From NCBI RefSeq assembly GCF_040939455.1, contig NC_134126.1, positions 3,468,375-3,532,374 on the forward strand: a stretch of DNA of 64,000 nt. The letters are read 5' to 3'. Shown here piece after piece: positions 47,323-63,044 of this stretch. Position numbers and translations under genes: made by a program. The stretch comes from Microcebus murinus (taxonomy: Eukaryota; Chordata; Mammalia; Primates; Cheirogaleidae). Within the stretch, counting starts at the first letter, position 1. Each line of letters begins with the position of its first letter. The notes below the pieces were generated by a model. That model was not told the DNA's origin and searched no databases. It saw only the letters and a list, made by a program, of their open reading frames with translations.

Positions 47323-48114
47323 TGTTTATAATCTGTCTGGAGTTAATTTTGTATATGCTATGAGAGTTCAGGATTCATGTTTATATGTGTATGTAAAAAT
47401 CAGGCTACTGTAATTCGTTTTAAAAACCTTGTTTTTCCAATGCACTGTCCATTTTTATAAATCGAATCATGCAATATAGGTGAGTTTCTTTCTGGATGCT
47501 GCCATTTGGTTCCCCTGGTCTACATGTGCCAATTAAAAATTACTATATTTTTATCATGGTCTTGGTACTGCACATTTTCTATCTTTTTTATCTTTCTTAA
47601 GATCTCTTTAAAATTTTTTACTCTTTTCATTTTCATATAAATTAAAATATAATAATCTTATTGTTTGACACACACATCCCATACAACCTCTCAAAACCCT
47701 GGTGGAAATTTGTTTGGGATTTTGTTGATGAATATAAAAAAAATTCTCACCTTCATGATATTAAACATTTAAATTGAGCACTCATTTATTTAGATCTTCT
47801 TTAATAAATCCAAATGATGTTTTATAGTTTTTAGAATAAAGTATATGCACATCTTTTGTTGTATTTATGCCAGATTATTTACTCAATTTTGATGTTGTTA
47901 TGATCAGAATCAATTTAAAAATTATTTGACTTTTTTTTTGGTTTTGTATAGATACAGTTAATTTTTATTATTGGCATTGTATCCAGTGACCTTGCTGAAT
48001 TCATTTATTCATACTAAGGGACTGTTGCGTATTTATTTTTTTAATTTTCATATACCCCAATCCTGTTGCCCGTATCCAAGAATCCTGTGTGAAACAAAAT
48101 AAACTGTCCTTCAA

Positions 48115-48295
48115 AGGTGAGGGAGAGGGCCGGGCCTGGCGGCTCGCACCTGTGACCCTAACACTCTCTGGGCTGAGGCAGGAGGATTACTTGAGCCCAG
48201 GAGTTGGATGTTGCAGTGAGCTATGATGACACTACTGTACTCTGGCTGGGGTGACAGAGACTCTGTCTCAAAAAAAAAAAAAGTGACGGAGAAAT
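48115..48295 (+). mobile_element. Free left Alu monomer (FLAM-like)
   Basis: A single 7SL-derived monomer (about 48,128-48,281) reads GGCCGGGCCTGGCGGCTCGC, GAGGCAGGAGGATTACTTGA, CAGTGAGCTATGATGACAC and GACAGAGACTCTGTCTC, ending in about 12 A residues. The right arm of a dimeric Alu is absent. Flanks AAGGTGAGGGAGA and AAAGTGACGGAGA look like a diverged target duplication. It sits in an older L1-like sequence whose text continues on both sides. Confidence 0.8.
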
Positions 48296-48400
48296 TAAGA
48301 CATTTCCAGAAACACAAAGCTGAGGAAGTTTATCACCACCTATACCTGCCCTGCAAGAAATGCTAATGGAGTATTGCGGAAATGGAGGTGAGTGAAACAA
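48282..48400 (+). mobile_element. Old L1 fragment flanking the monomer
   Basis: AAATTAAGACATTTCCAGAA, TATCACCACCTATACCTG and CCTGCAAGAAATGCTAATGG correspond to a familiar block of old L1 elements. It is the right flank of the sequence into which the Alu monomer inserted. Confidence 0.5.
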
Positions 48401-48840
48401 CAGCCAATGTGCTCGGTGCACCTTCTCGGGCAGAAGCAGCTGTCAGGGATTAGAGCACAGATCCCTGATATTGGAGGGAAAGGTCCTTTGTGCTCACCCT
48501 GCACCCTGCAAGCTCCGTTCAGGCTGCTCTGGAGCACGCGCACGGATGCCTGCCACGGGGCTGAGAGGTCCGGTGTTAGGGGCTAGGCAGTGGGGACGGG
48601 TCACTGTTGCTGTGCTAACAGCTAAAATTTACCAAAATTATTTGCAATTTACCATCCAAGCTTCCCTTTGAAGTTGCAAGCCTTCAATAGACTCTATAGC
48701 TCTAAAAATAGTCACATCAGGCAGATTCCGCCAGTGTAATTGCTGTCTGGATGGGGGTCCCTGGGCCTCATACTCCACTGTCACCCATAGCATGATCTGG
48801 TATGTAGAGTACTTTGCAGATTACACACACGGACACACAC
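48401..48840. other. GC-richer unassigned DNA
   Basis: No gene is recognised, although several overlapping short frames exist on both strands. It contains GGAGCACGCGCACGGATGCC near 48,532. Possibly an old repeat that I could not name. Confidence 0.4.
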
Positions 48841-48844
48841 AAAA

Positions 48845-49160
48845 GCCTGTTAGTACAAATAAATAAAGTTAACAAAGTAATGGGATGCGAATCAACATAA
48901 AATTCAGTTGCTTTTGTATTCTAAAAATGAGCAATCTGACAAGGAAATTAAGAAAACAATTATATTTACAATCACATATAAAATAATGCAATATCTAGAA
49001 ATTAACCAGGAGAAGAAACACTTGTACAATAAGAACCATGACACATTTCTGAAAGAAATGAAGATATATATAAATGGAATCACATCCCATGTTCACGGAT
49101 TGGAAGACTTAACTACCCTGAACAACCTACATTTAATGCGATCCCTATCAAGCCTTGGCT
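48845..49160 (+). pseudogene. L1 ORF2 fragment, sense
   Basis: The frame at 48,908-49,168 reads the post-reverse-transcriptase part of L1 ORF2: LLYSKNEQSDKEIKKTI, YLEINQEKKHLYNKNHDTFL and INGITSHVHGLEDLTTLN. It is short, truncated at both ends, and joined directly to GC-rich L1 5'-type sequence in the opposite orientation. Not functional. Confidence 0.75.
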
Positions 49161-49164
49161 CGGT

Positions 49165-49345
49165 CTGACCGGGCAGGGCGGACGGCCGTCCCGGCCTCTG
49201 TCCTCCAGGTCTCCAGGCTCCCGGCCCTTCCTCAGTCACTCTGTTCAAAGTCTAGTTGTTCATTTATTCTCTTGTTTTCTTTCTGTTGGGTGAGAAAGAA
49301 AGCCAGGCAACTCTAATTGGCCATTTTGCCACATCAATTATATGT
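49165..49345 (-). mobile_element. Probable L1 5'UTR start, antisense
   Basis: Read on the minus strand, the sequence starts near 49,340 with CAAAATGGCCAATTAGAGTT, similar to the AAGATGGCCGAATAG start of primate L1 5'UTRs. It continues into a GC-rich block (GGGACGGCCGTCCGCCC around 49,180). No coding frame. It forms a head-on junction with the sense ORF2 fragment at about 49,160. Confidence 0.55.
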
Positions 49346-49349
49346 AAAT

Positions 49350-49835
49350 ATTTTTTGCACAAATTCAAATTTCCTATGGACACTTCTGTCTATTTACTCT
49401 TCGCTTCCTCTATTTTCCACAAACTAAACTTCTAAGACAACACGTTTAAAATGTGCAATTCTGAGTATTCTTCATCCCCACTTCCAATAAGCTGACAAAT
49501 CCTGTTAATTTTCTCATGATTCCTTTCCTTCAGCACCCCTATGTTCATTAGTTTAAAAAATAATCATTTAGTCCTGGAGATTGTGCTGTTTGCAAAGGAA
49601 ATATGACTGAGTAAACTATTCTCAACGACACTGAAGGACTCAGAACTGTATGTACCTTTTTGCTAGAAATTTTGATCCAGTTCTCACTATTTTGTTTTAT
49701 TGTTTGATTTTTCTTTTTACTTAATTATACATATAAAACTCTTTGTAGCTTTGTTGATGTAATATTCATGGTTTCTGCTATTTCCCTTTAAAGAAAAATT
49801 GGCCAAAAGTATTCACTGGCATATTGCATATTATA
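49350..49835. other. AT-rich unassigned DNA
   Basis: No gene or repeat is recognised. Confidence 0.5.
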
Positions 49836-49838
49836 TTA

Positions 49839-53380
<3,542 letters not shown>

Positions 53381-53395
53381 ATTATAAGAAAATAG

Positions 53396-53735
53396 GCCGG
53401 GCATGATGGCTCGTGACTGTATTCCTAGCACCTGGGAGGCGAAAGCATTGTTTGAGCTCAGGAGTTCGAGATCAGCCTGAGCAAGAGAGAGACCCCCCCC
53501 CCTACTAAAAATAGAAAGAAACTAGCTGGACAACTAAAAATATATAGAAAAAAATTAGCCAGGCATGGTGGCGCATGCCTGTAGTCCCAGCTACTCGGGA
53601 GGCTGAGGCAGGAGGATCGCTTGAGCCCAGGAGTTTGAGGTTGCTGTGAGCTAGGCTGACGCCACGGCCCTCTAGCCCGACAGCCACTCCTGTCATCTAG
53701 GCTGACAGAGCGAGACTCTGCCTGAAAAAATAAAA
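53396..53735 (+). mobile_element. Alu SINE with disrupted right arm, sense
   Basis: The copy starts GGCCGGGCATGATGGCTCGT and contains a C10 run in the left arm (about 53,493-53,502), the linker AACTAAAAATATATAG and the lemur-type GCTAGGCTGACGCCACGGC. After GGCCCTCTAGCCCGACAG it has an extra segment, CCACTCCTGTCATCTAGG, before GACAGAGCGAGACTCTG. No clear target duplication was found; only short TAAGAAAATA-like similarity is present. It is older or rearranged compared with the others. Confidence 0.9.
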
Positions 53736-56463
53736 CAAGTAAAAGAAAGTAATGTGCAACAGCCAGAATTATTTTAACATGCTTAAGGACTGATTTTTAG
53801 TTTTCCATAGATATTTATATTTCCATAAGATCTTTAAGACATGCATGCTAAAGATGCTAAAACTTTTCCAAATCAGTGGCTCTCTTATTAATTTTTTGTT
53901 TAATAATTTACATTATATTATTCAGTAATTTAACATCTAATTTTATTTTGAAAAAATAAAAATTGGTTACATTTAGAAAACATCTCATTTTTTACATATG
54001 TGAACGTGCCTACACGTGTGTTTATAGTTACACATATATATGCCACTTAGTACTTTTTTGGCTTGAACAGACAACTCAAATTCTCAGAAGTATACAAGGG
54101 AACAAACTGACTTATTTAAATGAAAAAATCAGGGAAGATTTTGTCTTAGATGTGGTTTGATTCTGAAGCTCAGGCAACACTATCGGGCCTCAGGGTCTCT
54201 TTTCTTTTGCCTTCAATCTCAGGCTCCTCCCAGCTCCAGTTGTACATCGTGCTTATTTTGATGGTTCCTGTCAGAAAATAGAAAACATATCTATGTGTCT
54301 CCTGAGCAATTACAGACTTGAGTGATTAATACTAAAGTCAGGGATGAAGTCCGTCACTCCCAAGCATATAAATGAAAGTGAGCTAGAAGTGACAGGGGTC
54401 TGCACTGTGTAAGAAAATTGACACACTGTTTCCAAAAATACATGACTGCACATTGAGGAGAAAAAGAATATTTCCACTCTTAATTATGACAAAATACAAA
54501 TACTATACAGCATACACCTCAGACTAGGTCCTATTCTCACTAGGCATTTGACTAAATCATTCGACAGGTTGTGTATTTTGGAATTTGTTCTATGCCCTCT
54601 GCTTTGATATCTTGTTCTCTGCTGTCTACCTTTTCTTTCTTACTATATTATGCTGGTTGATGTCTGATGCTATTTAATATTTTATCATTCCTTCAATCAT
54701 TGATTAATTCATTAGGAATTACCCCCTAAGTACAGACAATCATTGCTCTATCTGCAATTGTTTAACATTCAGAAGACAAATGTATGTAATTATAAAATAT
54801 GTTTTCTGTTTTGAACAGAGTGGCTGCTATTCTGATTGGGGTTACACCTTCTTTTCGGTATACCTGATATTAGCGTTATTTTGGTGTGTGTTTGGGTTTT
54901 TGTTGTTGTTTTTCTTTTCCAGTAACCCTGACTTAGGGAGAAGGGGAAATAACAGTGGCTGTGTGAATACTCACAAATTCACCTCATTACATTAAGAAGA
55001 TAGGAGGCAGTGAGGCAGGCAGACAGGAAAGGAAGAAGGAAGAAAGGAAAGACGAATACGCAAAATAAACTTATTACTCCTCAACTACCTAGACTATGTG
55101 GTAAGAAGTTTTTGTCTTTAGAGTCCCTAATGACACCAAAACATAATTTTGGTGAAAACAGTTTTCACAAATTTTTCTTGTTTGATTGTTTAATTTTAAA
55201 ATATAGATTTACTTTGTGCAAAAATAAAATAACTTGGTTATTTTTATGTAAAATAATCAAGAATGTGAAAAACCAAACTAATAAAGAGTTAGGTAATAGT
55301 GATTTCCCATCTCTATTTCAGAATTAGAAATGTTGATATTTACGAAAGGTTTATATTATATTTACTTTTAAATAAGAATTATTCTAAATAAAATGTTATT
55401 CAAAGATTGGAAACATCCACATAAATGTGGGTTAATTATCTACATGTGAAATATATTTTAGGGCTATGAACCACTGTCACACAACTTATGTAAAGAAAAG
55501 GCATTTATTCTTTGCGTAAAAGCTGGGATAGCAAAATAAATAACCATATTGAAGAGGACAAGCCTAAATCTGGTTTTCTCACTTTTTATAAATCTGCTGT
55601 GTTGTTCAAAGATTTATTTTGGAAGTTTGGAACTATTCAAGTGGATAATTGTGTTTGGGGGGAACCCAAATGGCAGATAAAATCGGTGGGGATTAAAGTT
55701 CTTGCCTGGGCCATTCCGGTGCTCTCTGAAAGAAAATAGCTCCCACCAACCCTGAGCTAGTGCCAATGTTTTCTAATGTCTTCTTCTAAAATGTAGAAAA
55801 TAAACTATTGTTTATCCTCCTTTATAAATATGAATCACAACTTACAGATGTTATCTATATCTATATATATCATGCCCTCCACTCCATTCTTAAGTACAAC
55901 ATAAAGCAAATTATTTCCAGAAAAAAATAAATAAAATATTTAGAGTGGATCACCTGAAAATAAGGGGACATTAAACCTTGTTTGTACTTTTAAGAAGCTT
56001 TTCATTTTTATCTAATTTTAGTAAGTTTAGAGCTTAGTCATAACACTTGACTATATTGAATCATTTTACTTTAGATAATAAAATATATTTCTATTAAAAA
56101 CAATATAATGTACTATTTGGGGAAGATTAAAAAGGCGGATAAAGAGTTATGCATACATTGCATACTTGTGGTTAACTGATAACATAAATTTTCTATCAAA
56201 TAATAATTACTAGTAATGAACTCCACCCAACTTAGACTTGAAATTATTAGTCATAGTAAAAGAAATGTTTATAGCTAAGCCATTTGGCCTGTAGCTGGAA
56301 GAGTTTGCCAGTGGTGACTGATGCCTGGTTTCCTGGAGCTGCTCTGTCCAGGCGATTTAAAATTTGCCTCAGTTGTATGAACTACTCAATATGGTTCAGT
56401 ACACTTATTTTTTCTTTAAATTATCCAGTTTTCATTCTTGCTGTCAAAGAATCCTAACTGATA
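53736..56463. other. AT-rich unassigned DNA
   Basis: No gene is recognised; the longest frame (105 codons, 55,010-55,327) is Lys/Phe-rich with no domain and looks like chance. No repeat could be named. Confidence 0.5.
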
Positions 56464-56825
56464 TACATGTTAAAAATCTCTTATCTGAAATGCTTGGGAA
56501 GAGAAATGCTTTGGGTTTCAAGGTTTTTGAATTTTTTAATATTTGTACATACATAATGAAATAACTTGGGAATGAGACCCAAGTCTAAACATGAAATTCA
56601 TATATGTTTTATATACACCTTATACATATAGTCTGAAGACAATTTTATAGAAATGTTTAATAATTTTGTGCATAAAACAAAGTTTTAACTGTATTTTGAC
56701 TGAATTGCATAACATGAGGTCAGGTATGGAATTTTCCACTTTTCATGTCATGTTGGTGTTCAAAAAGTCTTGGATTTTGCAGCTATTGGATTTCAGATTT
56801 TCAGATTAGGGATGTTCAACTTGTA
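56464..56825. mobile_element. Tigger-type MITE (MER44/Tigger7-like)
   Basis: The 358-bp core (56,466-56,823) is bounded by TA (56,464-56,465 and 56,824-56,825). The left end CATGTTAAAAATCTCTTATC and the reverse complement of the right end, CAAGTTGAACATCCCTAATC, are diverged inverted repeats of the CAGGTTGAGCATCCCTAATC kind. The inner text GAAATGCTTGGGAAGAG and GGGAATGAGACCCAAGTC is typical of this non-autonomous Tc1/mariner (Tigger) family. Encodes nothing. Confidence 0.8.
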
Positions 56826-59160
56826 CTTTTTCCTTTATGGTTTATAAATTTTAGGACTATGTTTTCTTCTGAAATGTCCACTTTTACCCTGTTCAGTTTG
56901 GTTATCCCCTTTGGATCAACCCTACCATATATTTACATATTTTATTGAAAAAATGGTTCAGTGGTTAAGATTTTTTCATACATATTACTTATTTATTCAT
57001 ATTGAGATCATGTTTTTGTCTTCTTATTAGGAAATTATAAATCAAGAAATATTGCTACAAATATCATAATTTACTACAAATATCACTAATGCACCGGACT
57101 AACCAAAACTCTACAACAAATTATACTAATGACACTGAAACAAAACTAAGACTAATTAATAAATATAAAGCAAGAATGTCCACAATTGAAAACCATAACC
57201 ATGTGAAAGCCATACCATGATAATCCCACACAAATCACACTTTCTAATAAAGGTCACCACAATTGTAATTTGTCATTGCATAATAAAAGATTTTCAACTT
57301 AGCCAGCCATTCCTAGGCATATAGACTATTTATTAGAATACTGACTAGACATTGCCAGAAAATGATGTGTATATATTAATATTATTTTATGAATGTCAAA
57401 ATCTTTTCCCTTAGTCATCCACAAACATAAAAATTAATGGGATTGCACTTCATTTTCCATTAGGAATAGAAAAGAGGAATATTCTGACAATTTTTTCCAT
57501 TAAGAAGATTTCACACTGAAACTGTTGACAAACTTAAAATAATACTTATTCATATGACTCAAACTTTGCTCATTTTCTGCTTGAAATGTGTTGCCTGAAT
57601 GGGTCCTTATTGTATTCAGTAGGTCAATTTAACATACACTGGAAGACTTTTAAGTCAGGTTAGCCTATGTGTTTACCAAACTGGGTTATTCACAGAATAT
57701 AAAACAAAGCATAACAAAAATTGGCTATGTAGAGGAACCATTAGTGGCTTCAGTGAAAAAAAAAGTCATAACCTTAAACATAATAATATACTTATTTACA
57801 ACATATTGTATATAAAGTAAAATCTAAATGATTCCATCTAAATGTTATTAATATGTGATATCACAGATTTCTTTCCAATTTTTCATATGAGTGAATTAAA
57901 AAGTTCAAAAAGGGAAAAACTCAAGGTAACCCCACTAACATATAGTGAAGTAGGAATTTGAGTATAGGATTTTCTAAAAGTTTCATGTTTTTACACATTT
58001 CATATTTGAGATAGGAAACTTTGTAGAATAAGATTAATACAATAGGGTTGCAAAAGACAAAAAGATGTGAGGAACAGCATTTAATAAAAGCAAAATCAAT
58101 AAGTTAAAACGGAAAATGACATTGAGATGAGGGAATATCGAAGACTACTTAGTTTATAATTTTTCCAAGGTCAAATGCCTCAATACTTGTGTATTCTTTT
58201 CAAATTTGATTTTAATCAGCCTGTAGGATCAAAGGTTATTCAAAGAGATCATATGATTAACTAGCCCAGGCTTTGGGGAAAGGAAGTATTAGAAAAGCAT
58301 TTTAATAGTAGGCTCGATAAAAGGAAGGTCATTAAAGTACATTTATATTTGAACATTCAAAAGCACTTCCTTGAAGTGCCTCCTGATGAGATTCCACTTA
58401 GTTAAATATTCTTCCAAAATGCTCTCATAGCATTACACCCAAATGGGAAGAGAGAGCAGGGAATGGTATGGAGTTCCTGAAAAGATACAGAGCTTTACGC
58501 TTCCATTAGGGTTAGAATCCTTTATTTATATTTTTGGGCATATCAAACAGTACTTACGTCAGTTCTTTCCATGAAAACAATGATGTTTTGTCTACCCTTT
58601 GATCTTTATAGAATTGCATGCTCCTTTAATTAAGCTAATGCATCAGAAATGCATGTATTCACCAGTGCACAAATTATACTTTGATTGATTTGAATGAAAG
58701 ATTTGAGTGTATTGATTGAGTCGTAAAACAACCACTCAACTAATTGAAATAAAACTTACTAATGAATATTTCCTACTTAGAGGAGTTATACCTCACACAA
58801 TAACGATTAGTGGACTTCCTGTTTAAAACAACAGTATTGATTTCATTTTAACATAGCTATACATAAAATGTTTCTGTAATTATTTATGTAGCTTCCCTTC
58901 TTACAATATTTTGCATTATGGTGTCAGTCAACCAAATCCTTTTCGTGTAGTTAGTCCTGACATAGGCTTTATAAGTAATCTTGGCCCTTAACAAGATTAA
59001 TGTCATCTTAAACTACTCCATCAGTTCAAATCAGTAAGATGCAGCGTTTACTCTTACTTTGTCCTGGAGATCAAGCAGGAAACAAGAAACCATTATTGGT
59101 TAATCCTACACAACAGCTTGACCACTTCTAAACCTAAATGATGGAAAAGCTGTTCTGAGA
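56826..59160. other. AT-rich unassigned DNA
   Basis: No gene or named repeat is recognised over 2.3 kb. The segment 57,060-57,290 is C-poor on one strand and superficially mitochondrial in composition, but carries no recognisable mitochondrial gene. Confidence 0.5.
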
Positions 59161-59189
59161 CTGAAGACTTGAGGAGAACCCTTTTCAGA

Positions 59190-59500
59190 TTCCCATGGTT
59201 CTCACTCAGTGTCTTCCTCTTCTTTCTGGTTCTCTGCTCTGCAGATTGTAACTACCTCGCTCTCGCTCTCCTCAACTCGGGAGGTACCGTCCGCTGCCGG
59301 GTTCCCACTGCCTCCACTGCAGCTCCAAAACTCCACCGGGCAGTAGGTTGGGCAGACAGAGTTCAGCTTGTTCCTTTCATCAGCTGCAGAAATCACCAAC
59401 CTATGTTCCTTTTGTACGATGTCTGAAAACAATTGTTAATGTTTTGCCTGGTCTTTTAGCTGCTTCAAGCTGGAGGATAAAATCTTGTCTAAAAGTAGCA
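59190..59500 (-). mobile_element. Possible L1 5' region fragment, antisense
   Basis: On the minus strand the text reads CTCCAGCTTGAAGCAGCTAA, then AGACCAGGCAAAACATTAAC, followed by a GC-richer stretch with GAGTTGAGGAGAGCGAGAGC. This resembles the sequence between the 5' end and ORF1 of older primate L1s. Open frames on both strands (85 and 76 codons) overlap here and have no domain. Confidence 0.4.
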
Positions 59501-59549
59501 CTCTATTTGTCAGCTTTTAACAAGAAAATTAAAATTTTTTGAAATTAAA

Positions 59550-60090
59550 ATGTTAAAATATATAGTGTGGAGATATACATGTTAAGAAAGTAGCTAGAAA
59601 AATATTCATATCAGACAAAAGAAACTGCAAAGAAAAAATAATTGATAAAAAGGGATACTGTATAATGATCCAATTAAAAAATCAGAAGGATATAAGAAAT
59701 TGCCTTCTTTTATTATATACCCTCAAATACAAAAAGTAAAAAGAATAGAAGTAGTTTTATATACACATAGTAACTGTCAGAAATGTAAAAAAACTATTTC
59801 ACTAACTGATAGGTGATGACCAGCAAACTTTAGAAAGGCTACAATTAAATGCCTTTATGTAATGGATATATTGAAAATCCAATACACACACAAAAATTAT
59901 ATGTTTCAATAACATATAGACATTTGCCAAAATCTGATTACAAAAGTCTTATTTTATTTTTATTTATCATGAATTATTTTTATTTAGTTTTTTGTTGTTG
60001 TTGTTGTTGTTTTCCAACAGCAACAGAATTACCTTTGGCTCAGTGGAATATCCTCTTTCATCATCTTAATGAAAGTTTCAGTCTAATAAA
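59550..60090. other. AT-rich DNA with a (TTG)n run
   Basis: No gene is recognised. A (TTG)n tract lies at about 59,993-60,010. Confidence 0.6.
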
Positions 60091-60310
60091 GGATATTTGT
60101 AGGAGGAGATGAAGTTCCTTGGTGTTAGTTTCTGGCTCAGAACGTCTCAGCAGCTCATTCACAGTTGCTGGAGCACCATTAGTGATGTCCCAGGCGCTCG
60201 TGGGTCTCTGGCGCCCGTGCTGTGGGCGCCCCTGCAACAGAGAGAGCGGGGCTCAGCCCAGCTGGAAGCCTGGCAGGCTAGTTGGCCTCACTAACGTTAG
60301 AATCTTGCCA
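60091..60310. other. GC-richer pocket, unassigned
   Basis: About 200 bp with CCAGGCGCTCGTGGGTCTCT and GCGCCCGTGCTGTGGGCGCC stands out in AT-rich surroundings. Two overlapping frames of 61 and 75 codons have no recognised domain. An LTR or L1 5'-type origin is possible; no gene can be supported. Confidence 0.35.
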
Positions 60311-62575
60311 GTGACAGGGTTAGCACGACATCAAAATATTAAATAAATGGTGCTTTAGAATTTTGTATTCCAACTAATATCATGCATATGTTTTTTCTAG
60401 ATACCATGTATTTTTCCATACAATTATTATATATTAACCATTTTCTGATGTTCATACTAAAAATATATTCCTCAATTTACAATGTTAAAATATATGAAAG
60501 TGCAATTTGATTCCAAAATGTAAACATTTAAAATATTATGTAAAATAAAGGAAATATTTATAGATTTAGTACAAGGGACAGATATATCACATAAGATATT
60601 AAGCATACATTTGATGCTATTTTGCAACATAACTCAAGACCAAGCAATTCCTAAAAGGAAATAGTCTAAAAAAGTGTGTATATATCACAAGAAGTTAACA
60701 AAAATGTTTTTTAACAAAATTATTTATTATAGTAATAGTTGAAACATCCTAAAGGCACATTAACATGTACATTTCCCCAAAGTCTTCATATATACATAAA
60801 TATCTTTGAATAACTAAAGAATATGAATATATGTGTGTATCTGAACATTTATACACACATATAAACATCAGTACATAACATAAAATTTATATAATATGAA
60901 TACATATAAATATGTATTTATATAAATATATTCAGAATATAACACAGTAAGTAAAATCTAAGAGCAAACACCATCTACAAGATTGATAAAACTCAAAAAC
61001 GATCCTGAATATAAAAAGAAAATTGCAGGAATCTATATTTATTTAATATTTCATCACAGGAAAAATGTTTTCTACTATTTGTAGTATTTAAGAAGCTCCA
61101 AGTTCCTCATAGCCCTTATCTTTGGAGAAAGAAGGAGGAAAATAAGGAAAATTATGTACAAATCTTTTTTATATGTAAGTTACTTTTTACTTAAAATGAC
61201 AACAAAATAATATTTGGAGCAAACCTGGCAAAATGATAAGTTTTGATGGAGCTGTACTTTGGGCTTATGGTTATCCATTATATCATTTTATCTATTTTGT
61301 ACATACTCTTAATATTTCAAGGAAAATAAATTTAAAAGACAAATTAAAACTTTATTTCCCAGATTAAAAGTTTACCATTTAATTCTAGGCAAGAGTAATA
61401 GGAATGCTATTAACATGGATTTACCCTCAGAAAATTCCTGAACTCAAATAATCTACAAAGTTTCCAGGGACGGGGAGGACCTATGTGACTCACAAACGAT
61501 TAAAAGTCGCCTTGCTGCTCTTCTTTCCTGCCATAGTAATGCTGGAGAGTGGGCAGTTGCACCTGCAAACTTCCAAAAGACCACAGCACAAAACTCTTCT
61601 TCACAAATTGGCTTTCACCCATGTAACATTAAAAACAAGACATATCTGCAGATAAAAATATTCAGAATATAAAATATTTGTTTACTACATTTAAGGAAAG
61701 TACTCAAGAAGAGAATTCAAATAAAAATTAAAAGCACAGCATAAATCTCAAAGTATAAATTAAGATAATGAATTTCACAAGATATTTAAAACATAATTAA
61801 TATCTGTCTAAACTCTGCTAATGGAAAGCATGAAGAACAGAAAAACTATTAAATAAAATACTCTGAATATTAACTATATACAAATGAACATACATCATAT
61901 ATTTGTATCACTATATTACATAATATAATTGATAAAAAGATTATGTTTTGTAATATAGTCATATAAATATGTATGTAAATGTGAATAGATAATTAGAAAG
62001 TATCTGAAAATTTAAAATAAATATTAAAAATGGATATTCTAAAAATGAATTCTGCCAGGGAAAAACAATAATCTGAAACTAAGAGTATAAAACAATCTCA
62101 TTAAAATTTAAGTGTTTGATGGACCTTGTTTAAAAAAACTATAATATATCATTAAATGGAGATGAAGTGGCATAATTCGAGGATTTTTGAAATGATTATG
62201 TAGATGTGAAATGGACAGCATTGCATTTAACAATATGCACTGTGTTTTGTGTATTTGAAAACCTTACCAAAGAATATCGTGCACTGGATTATAAAGTAAG
62301 TCCCCCAAAATTTCAAACTCTGAAACTACTTAGTGTATTTAATAAACCACAGTGTTATCATGTCAAAATCACCATCAAACCAATAGACAGTAACATTTAA
62401 AATTATATTGTTTGATAACATACAACTACAGCAAATATTAGGAATGAATATAAGTAAATATGTGCAAAATCTCTATACTAAAACATAAAAAGTGTTACTT
62501 GTAAAAATAAATAAAAACTAAATAAATGAAGGTTTTATCATGTTCGCTAGAGAAGGAAATAGTACTGTAACACAG
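60311..62575. other. AT-rich unassigned DNA
   Basis: No gene or secure repeat over 2.2 kb; locally very AT-rich (60,780-60,950). Confidence 0.5.
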
Positions 62576-62579
62576 AAAG

Positions 62580-62990
62580 TCTCCTTAAATGATTCTATAG
62601 ATTTGCTGCAACCCCAACTATAATCCCAGGTCTTACTTTTTGTGGAACTTGATATACTGATTATAAAACATGTATTGAAATACAAATGCCCAAGGTAACA
62701 AAGTCAAATTTTGAAGGAAAAAAATGAAGAACATGGTGACTTACAGACTACCAGGTATCACAAGAAGCTATGGTAGTTAAGATTGTTTTTGATATAGAAA
62801 CAGAAACAAATGGAAACCACTGATTATGTATTATAGAGGAGGACCATCATCAGATCACATATGTACAGTGACTCAAACTACAGCAAAGGTCACATGGCAG
62901 TGTCATGTGGACATGACAGTCTTTCCAATAAACAGTGGTGGGTCAGTTGGATATTCATACATGCAATAAAGAGTCTGACTCCATTATTTG
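62580..62990 (+). mobile_element. Old L1M ORF2 fragment, sense
   Basis: Degraded sense ORF2 text: GTGGAACTTGATATACTGAT, CAGGTATCACAAGAAGCTAT, GGTAGTTAAGATTG and CAATAAACAGTGGTGGGTCA. These lie in the order expected downstream of the reverse-transcriptase domain. It has many indels and no open frame. Confidence 0.6.
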
Positions 62991-63044
62991 AAGTTTAACT
63001 GATTATAGATTTTAAAGCTACAACACAGCAATGCAATCCTCAAC

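Larger units (their letters stand above)
45945..48110 (-). mobile_element. Old L1M in antisense, split by two younger L1 pieces
   Basis: Degraded reverse-complement L1 text is seen at 45,960-46,640 (TATGAATAGTGCTGCTGTGA; GTTCTCTGCATACTATG) and again at 47,325-48,010 (TCTGTCTGGAGTTAATTTTG; GTATCCAGTGACCTTGCTGA). The interruption at 46,655-47,322 is younger L1 sequence. No open frame survives. Confidence 0.65.

Noticed and set aside
57060..57290. Possible nuclear mitochondrial insertion, from its A/C-rich composition
   Set aside because: No mitochondrial tRNA, rRNA or protein-coding segment could be recognised.
59169..59542. Overlapping frames on both strands as a small gene
   Set aside because: They overlap mutually, have no domain, and the sequence resembles a degraded L1 5' region.
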